64,000 nt of DNA from Pyxicephalus adspersus. Taxonomy: Eukaryota; Chordata; Amphibia; Anura; Pyxicephalidae. Location of the stretch: positions 65,492,178-65,556,177 of the forward strand of contig NC_092862.1 in NCBI RefSeq assembly GCF_032062135.1, in the 5' to 3' direction. The position numbers and the translations under genes are program-made. Numbering within the stretch: position 1 is the stretch's first letter; the number at the start of each line of letters is the position of its first letter. The notes below the pieces were generated by a model. That model saw only the letters and a program-made list of their open reading frames with translations, was not told where the DNA came from and did not search any database. Of this stretch, positions 59,023 to 64,000 are shown piece after piece.

Positions 59023-62000
59023 TGTAATGCAATAACTTATTTTTAAGTTTTGTATCACACTATAAAGTATTACAACATAAACAAATATTGTCTACCTAGC
59101 ATTACCATTTTTTCCATGTGGCCATTAATTTATGCCTTGCTTCCCTCTGAATTCTGCACATGCACACTGCCAGTGCATCATTCATTGCAGTGTTTCTCAG
59201 GCTGTAGACATCATGTCAGACTGACAGCTCTTTGGAGCACAAGGCATTGTTTTGGTTCAGGTGGCATGACCCTGTTTGGCAAATCCTGCACAGCAGAGAC
59301 AACAAAGAAGTGTACACTGCTCTTGCTGGGGAGACACTTGCAAAAAAGCAGCACAGGGACATATGACATAGACCATAGGACAACTTTTGCTGGTTACTGA
59401 TTGGGAAAAGAGAGTGACTCCAGCTGCAGGATGTTCCTGGCTATTTTCTGGCACTGGAGAAAGTGAGCTTCAAGAACCTTGTAAAACATCAAAGTATTTT
59501 CAGATAAGGCCTATTATAATTTCTGTTTTACAGATTGGTATTTATATAGACAACCAGCACCATTAAATGGGTCTACAATAATATACTATGTATTACAATA
59601 CAGCACGGGTTATTTACTAAACAAAAAGCAGCTAAACACAGGTATGTGGTTAAAATTCTGGTTATTAAAGATATAAAGTGCAGGGGTCACTAGTATGCAG
59701 TGTAGGATATCAGGCTCAGTAATATTTAATGAATTAGTAAGTAGCAAGGATGTGTGCAGAAGTCAGTAGCCAGTATAATAGTAAAAATAATTAATGTATT
59801 ATATAGTTCAGTAGTCAGTAGTATGTAATGTAGAATGCTGTGGTTAGCAAAATGTAATTTAGAGTGCAGAGGTCAGTAGTTAGTAATGTATGGCAATGGT
59901 AATGGTATCCTAGACAAAATGAGCATTAAAGCTTTGCCATACATTAGGATGCACGAGATACATATTTATTACAGATTTAGCAAAAGCCACAAGATGTTCT
60001 TGCATTAAATGCATTTGATAAGTACTGTATACACCTACCTGTTATCTATTTGAATTACTGATTCATTTTGCATCCAGCCAGAAAGGCTCTGGCAATATGT
60101 ACAGTACATGTTGTCAGATTGTACCATCAGATTGTCATATATTGTCAGCTATAGAATGAACAAATGGTTACATGCTATACTGAGCAATGCTGATTTATCT
60201 CTGCAAGCTGTAGCTAAGCATACATCACACTCCTCACTCCAGTGCTTTATGGCTTAACCAGTTCAGACCTCTCCCCTCATTATGATATAGTAACTATGCA
60301 TACCGCCCATATTATTTAGTGTAAATTTTTATAATTCCTTCTACATATCTCTCTTGAGCTTTATTAAATGGGTGAATATTGACTTTTTAATTTGTCAAGG
60401 TTTTAGGTTGCCTATTACCTGGTTCTTATATGTCATTTTATAAATGGCCACTAGATGTCACTAGAGAATGGGAGCTGGTTAAGTGGACTTTGTAGTTGGC
60501 ACCTTTGGTGCATGGAGTTCTATAGCACTGGCTTATGGTATCCTCAAATCTGTTTTCCATTAGGTAATTAGTCTAGGAGTAGTTTGGTAAACCACAGACA
60601 TTTCTGAAATTTGGTAAAATGGAACCTGTGAATTTAAAAGCATTGGCTTTTTTTTAAATGTGATTAAATTAAGTCTAGACACAAAGTTATGACTGCAATT
60701 GCCATTATATTTGTCATAGATATTTTCATATTCCTTCTCACAATTTTCACATTACAATATTATATTTGTATTATTAGGATATGTTTATAAAAAATTTTTG
60801 CTCTTAAATAGAGGTAGGGTTAGGGAAATCCCTAAAACCTGTATGAAACTGAGGACTAAAATGTATTCTATTTCAGCTTACCAGTCTATTATTGTGATGG
60901 TTGCATGTTTTATCTTTTATTTTCATCTGGTTATCCTGCGAATACCACACTTGCTGGAATAGGATGGCTCACTCACTTCTCCACTATCTATAGAGGGAGG
61001 CATGGTTGTCACCCAGGCTGCTACTTGACTTTGTCTACCAATAGATCTTACAGAAGACATTTCAGCGTGGTACAGATACAAGTATTTCTGTATTTGCAAA
61101 AAAAAACAAAAAAAAAACGCTGCAATTTATTATATTTTTGTTCCTATATTTTAGTTTAGATATTCTTTCTGTTAATATTTTTATTACATTACCACACATG
61201 CAATGTTACAGAAGTAGAGAGGGCTCTCCTTCTATCCCCAGAGAACACACAGGGGGCATCAGATGGTCCATGCTCTTTATTTTATAAATATAGCAATACA
61301 TGAAAGGTGCCATGTGTGCTCAGAAGCATCACTTTCTATTTATAAAAGGACCTTGGTAATCATCTCAGGCTAGACAAATTATGGGCAAGCTTAAGACACG
61401 TAAGGAAAGCAGCAAAAGCAAAATATTTCACCCCTATACTCCCTAATCAACTATGTAAGAGTTGAATACACATGGAGTACATAAATAGCTGGAAAACAAA
61501 GTAAAGCTGAGTAATTTTGCTATATGTATAAAGCCAAGGTGACCACTCAATGTCCATATATAATCAGAAACTATAAACAGAATATTTGAAGTTGTCTTAG
61601 ACTTTTACACAAACTGATTGAATGATATGTGGTCCTGTGATCTGTTAAATATACCACTGAAAACTATTTTTTATCTGATAAATACAAAATTACAAAAAAT
61701 GCCTGATGATCATGTAGGAAAATTCAGGTCTGTCCTGTGTCCAATGCTTACTACTCCAGTGCTTTCTAGCCCTCCAAGTTCTTATACTGAACCACAAAAC
61801 AACTAGCCTTAATTTTGTGTAGATGAAAAAGGGATTAGGTAGTTAAGCAAATAATAGGCAAATATTGGTGCTGACACCATTTGATCCATAAGGCTGTGAA
61901 CGGCTTATCACAAGAAATTAGGAGCTGGAGTGTATTTCTGGTAGGTAAAGTAAGTAAGTATTTGCATATTAGTGGAAATGTTGTTTACACCACTTCCAGA

Positions 62001-63907
62001 TTTGCAGTCAATCTGTTCATCACTAGTGTAAAAAAACAGTATGGCAATCAAAGCACTGATCACCATTGTATAAAATCAGTTTTTTTTATAAAAGTGGTGA
62101 TCAAGGGGTAGTGCTAATTTTTTATCTGATTACGACGTCTATATACCTATGTCCAATAATGTGAAAGAAACCCTAGTACGTGTCTCTAGGCATTTATTCA
62201 ACATTTTTATTGACTTTCATTATCAGCATTATTGTAGACAGAAGCCAAAAAACACTGACTTTCAATTATAAACACTAATGCATGCATTTGTATGTAAACA
62301 CTTAGATATTTAGGTTAAGGAACCTAAGTCCTAACTACTTTGAACACAATCATTACAGTATTTTTGTAGTGTTGGTTTGCATGAATAGTAAGTTGAACTG
62401 ACAGTACTTTCTTGTATTTTACCATCCAAGTAACTAAATGTAAAATTGTTTCTTATTAACCATATTTGTTCTGCTTGATGAGTGAAAGGAATTCACAATG
62501 TTCTGCAAATTAAAATTGGTTTATATTAGGCATAAACAGTCAAATTTTGCAGAACCATACATTTGCACCACATCAAAAAGCTGTCTGTACGTGATGCAGA
62601 TATTTTAGATGAAGCTGATGACATTTTGTAAAGCTCAGGAATGGCTGAACAGCTTTGATCATATTTAATCTGAAAATGTTGTAGTTTCATAGATTGATCC
62701 ATTCCCTGTATTAATAATGTAAGTGAACAGTGCCAATGCTGAGTGAACACCCTGACAGGTCTTGTGTAGACAGTTTCATTAGAAGGAAACTTTCTGTATT
62801 AGTGAACCTATTAGTGTGAGTAAAGTCTTTGCTGGGTGTGATTAAGTCATGCAGTGAATGGAAAGGTACAGTTGAACAGCCAGGTAGTCATGAGGGTGTG
62901 GAGAATCATTGCACAATAAACAATACAAGGTCCCTCAGGCACACAGTAAAATATTAGAAGCAAAAACCATAGTACAGATCTATAGAGATATAGGTAAAGT
63001 AAGAAGCTTTGTTATAATATCCCTGCTAGGTTGGTTTCATGAAATAACTTCAGAGATCCCAGCTCTCCTAACATAAAATAGTAATGTGTTAGATAACAGC
63101 AGCACTAGTCCATCACTGTGAAACCTTTTATCACACAACAGGCTGATTGTATTTTGCTGCTGAACTCAGAAGATGTAAAAATAACAACATGTAATGCAAC
63201 TCCTGTGTCCTATTCTCATCTGCTTTATTCATAAACTACTTCCATTCACACCTGTAACCCCCTATTAACCAGAACAAATTTTATATTTCTATTATATACC
63301 TGTTTTTACAACAATCACTAACTACATTACTTAATGATGAATCTAAGGAATAAGGGAAGAAAATCAGCAAATAAACCAACAGTAATTTGCAGAACATGGT
63401 GAATTCTTTTCCCTCACCAAGCAGAACAAATATTTATTAGTAAGAAACAAATACCTCTTCACCAATTTTACATTTAGTGACCTGGATGGTAACTTTACTT
63501 ACTATTGATGCAATACTACAACAACACTATAATACTATGTTTGTTACTCAAGTCATTTTTTATAATCCTATTTAGATAACATTGGTCAGTCTGTTTCTGT
63601 ATACAAACATGTTTTTATGTTATAATTTGCCCGTTTAAGATTCAGATTATGATTCTCATGCAAATCATTGCACAAGTATTTATAAATTACATAAAGACTT
63701 TTATTTATAAAAGTTCTGCATAAATTTATTATGGCAGTTCTGCATAAAGAGAGAAAAATCTGCATAATGCGCATTACCCACACCTGAGTGTTTTAATCCA
63801 TGCACTGCACAATGCTGCCCTCTGGAGCTTGGGTGAAAAACACTCATGACCCCTGCACTCTGTGCTCAGTGTTATATATGCTCCCGACCCTACATTCTGT
63901 GTGTTAC
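59023..63907. other. Intergenic sequence, no gene supported
   Basis: Includes a run of related GTAGT/CAGTAG words at about 59,690-59,895 (a loose tandem of 'AGTAGTNAGTAATGTA' type), repeat-like patches near 60,430-60,560 and 60,930-61,070, and otherwise AT-rich sequence. No exon or RNA gene. Confidence 0.45.
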
Positions 63908-64000
63908 CGTATTTTTCGGACCATTAGACGCTCCGGACTAGACGCACCAGGTTTTCCGCACGGGAAAACAAGAAAAAAAAAATTCATTTGATTTCCCCTG
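63908..64000. mobile_element. Left end of a DNA transposon cut by the window edge
   Basis: ACCGTATTTTTCGGACCATTA followed by GACGCTCCGGACTAGACGCACC is the end motif of a dispersed vertebrate DNA element (ACCGTATTTTTCGGAC type). The element continues beyond the right edge. Confidence 0.6.

Overview
This window reads as nuclear DNA of a vertebrate, most likely a neobatrachian (probably ranoid) frog. It is AT-rich and intron-bearing, and it is crowded with decayed transposons: piggyBac-like TTAA elements, hAT and mariner-type MITEs, a tRNA-derived SINE, L1/Tx1-like and CR1-like LINE fragments and a solo LTR. I recognise several of these families from frog genomes by memory; I could not search a database. 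No bacterial operon, CRISPR array, tRNA or rRNA gene was seen.

Region 1 (1 to about 10,960, minus strand) is the 5' part of exoc2, which encodes the exocyst subunit SEC5. Three coding exons are clear: 10753-10636 (start codon), 2146-1970 and 1315-1189. All have GT-AG borders and compatible phases, and together they give about 140 residues: the Ral-binding IPT/TIG domain and the start of the following segment. The rest of the gene lies beyond the left edge. The likely promoter is at about 10,860-10,960 and contains a GC box and an ETS-type site.

Region 2 (about 10,960-18,100) lies upstream of exoc2. It holds a G-rich minisatellite of about 60 bp period next to the promoter, two TTAA-flanked MITEs of one family in opposite orientation, a decayed L1/Tx1-like LINE split by one of them, an array of about 90-bp units that switches orientation twice, and a 600-bp hAT-like element with an exact 8-bp target duplication.

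Region 3 (about 18,100-64,000) has no gene I can confirm. It is repeat-rich intergenic sequence: a V-SINE-like element and two 5'-truncated relatives, mariner-type MITEs, a CR1-like LINE 3' end, an L1 3' end, a 675-bp solo LTR, two multi-hairpin TTAA elements in inverted orientation, a 606-bp palindromic hAT-like element, and seven copies of one short inverted-repeat family. Two exon-like segments (24,210-24,259 plus; 48,099-47,988 minus) are recorded as weak candidates.

I did not find a convincing new biological system. The most unusual items are the orientation-switching array, the multi-hairpin TTAA elements, the LINE frame that rejoins if the inserted MITE is removed, and the orphan exon-like block near 48 kb.
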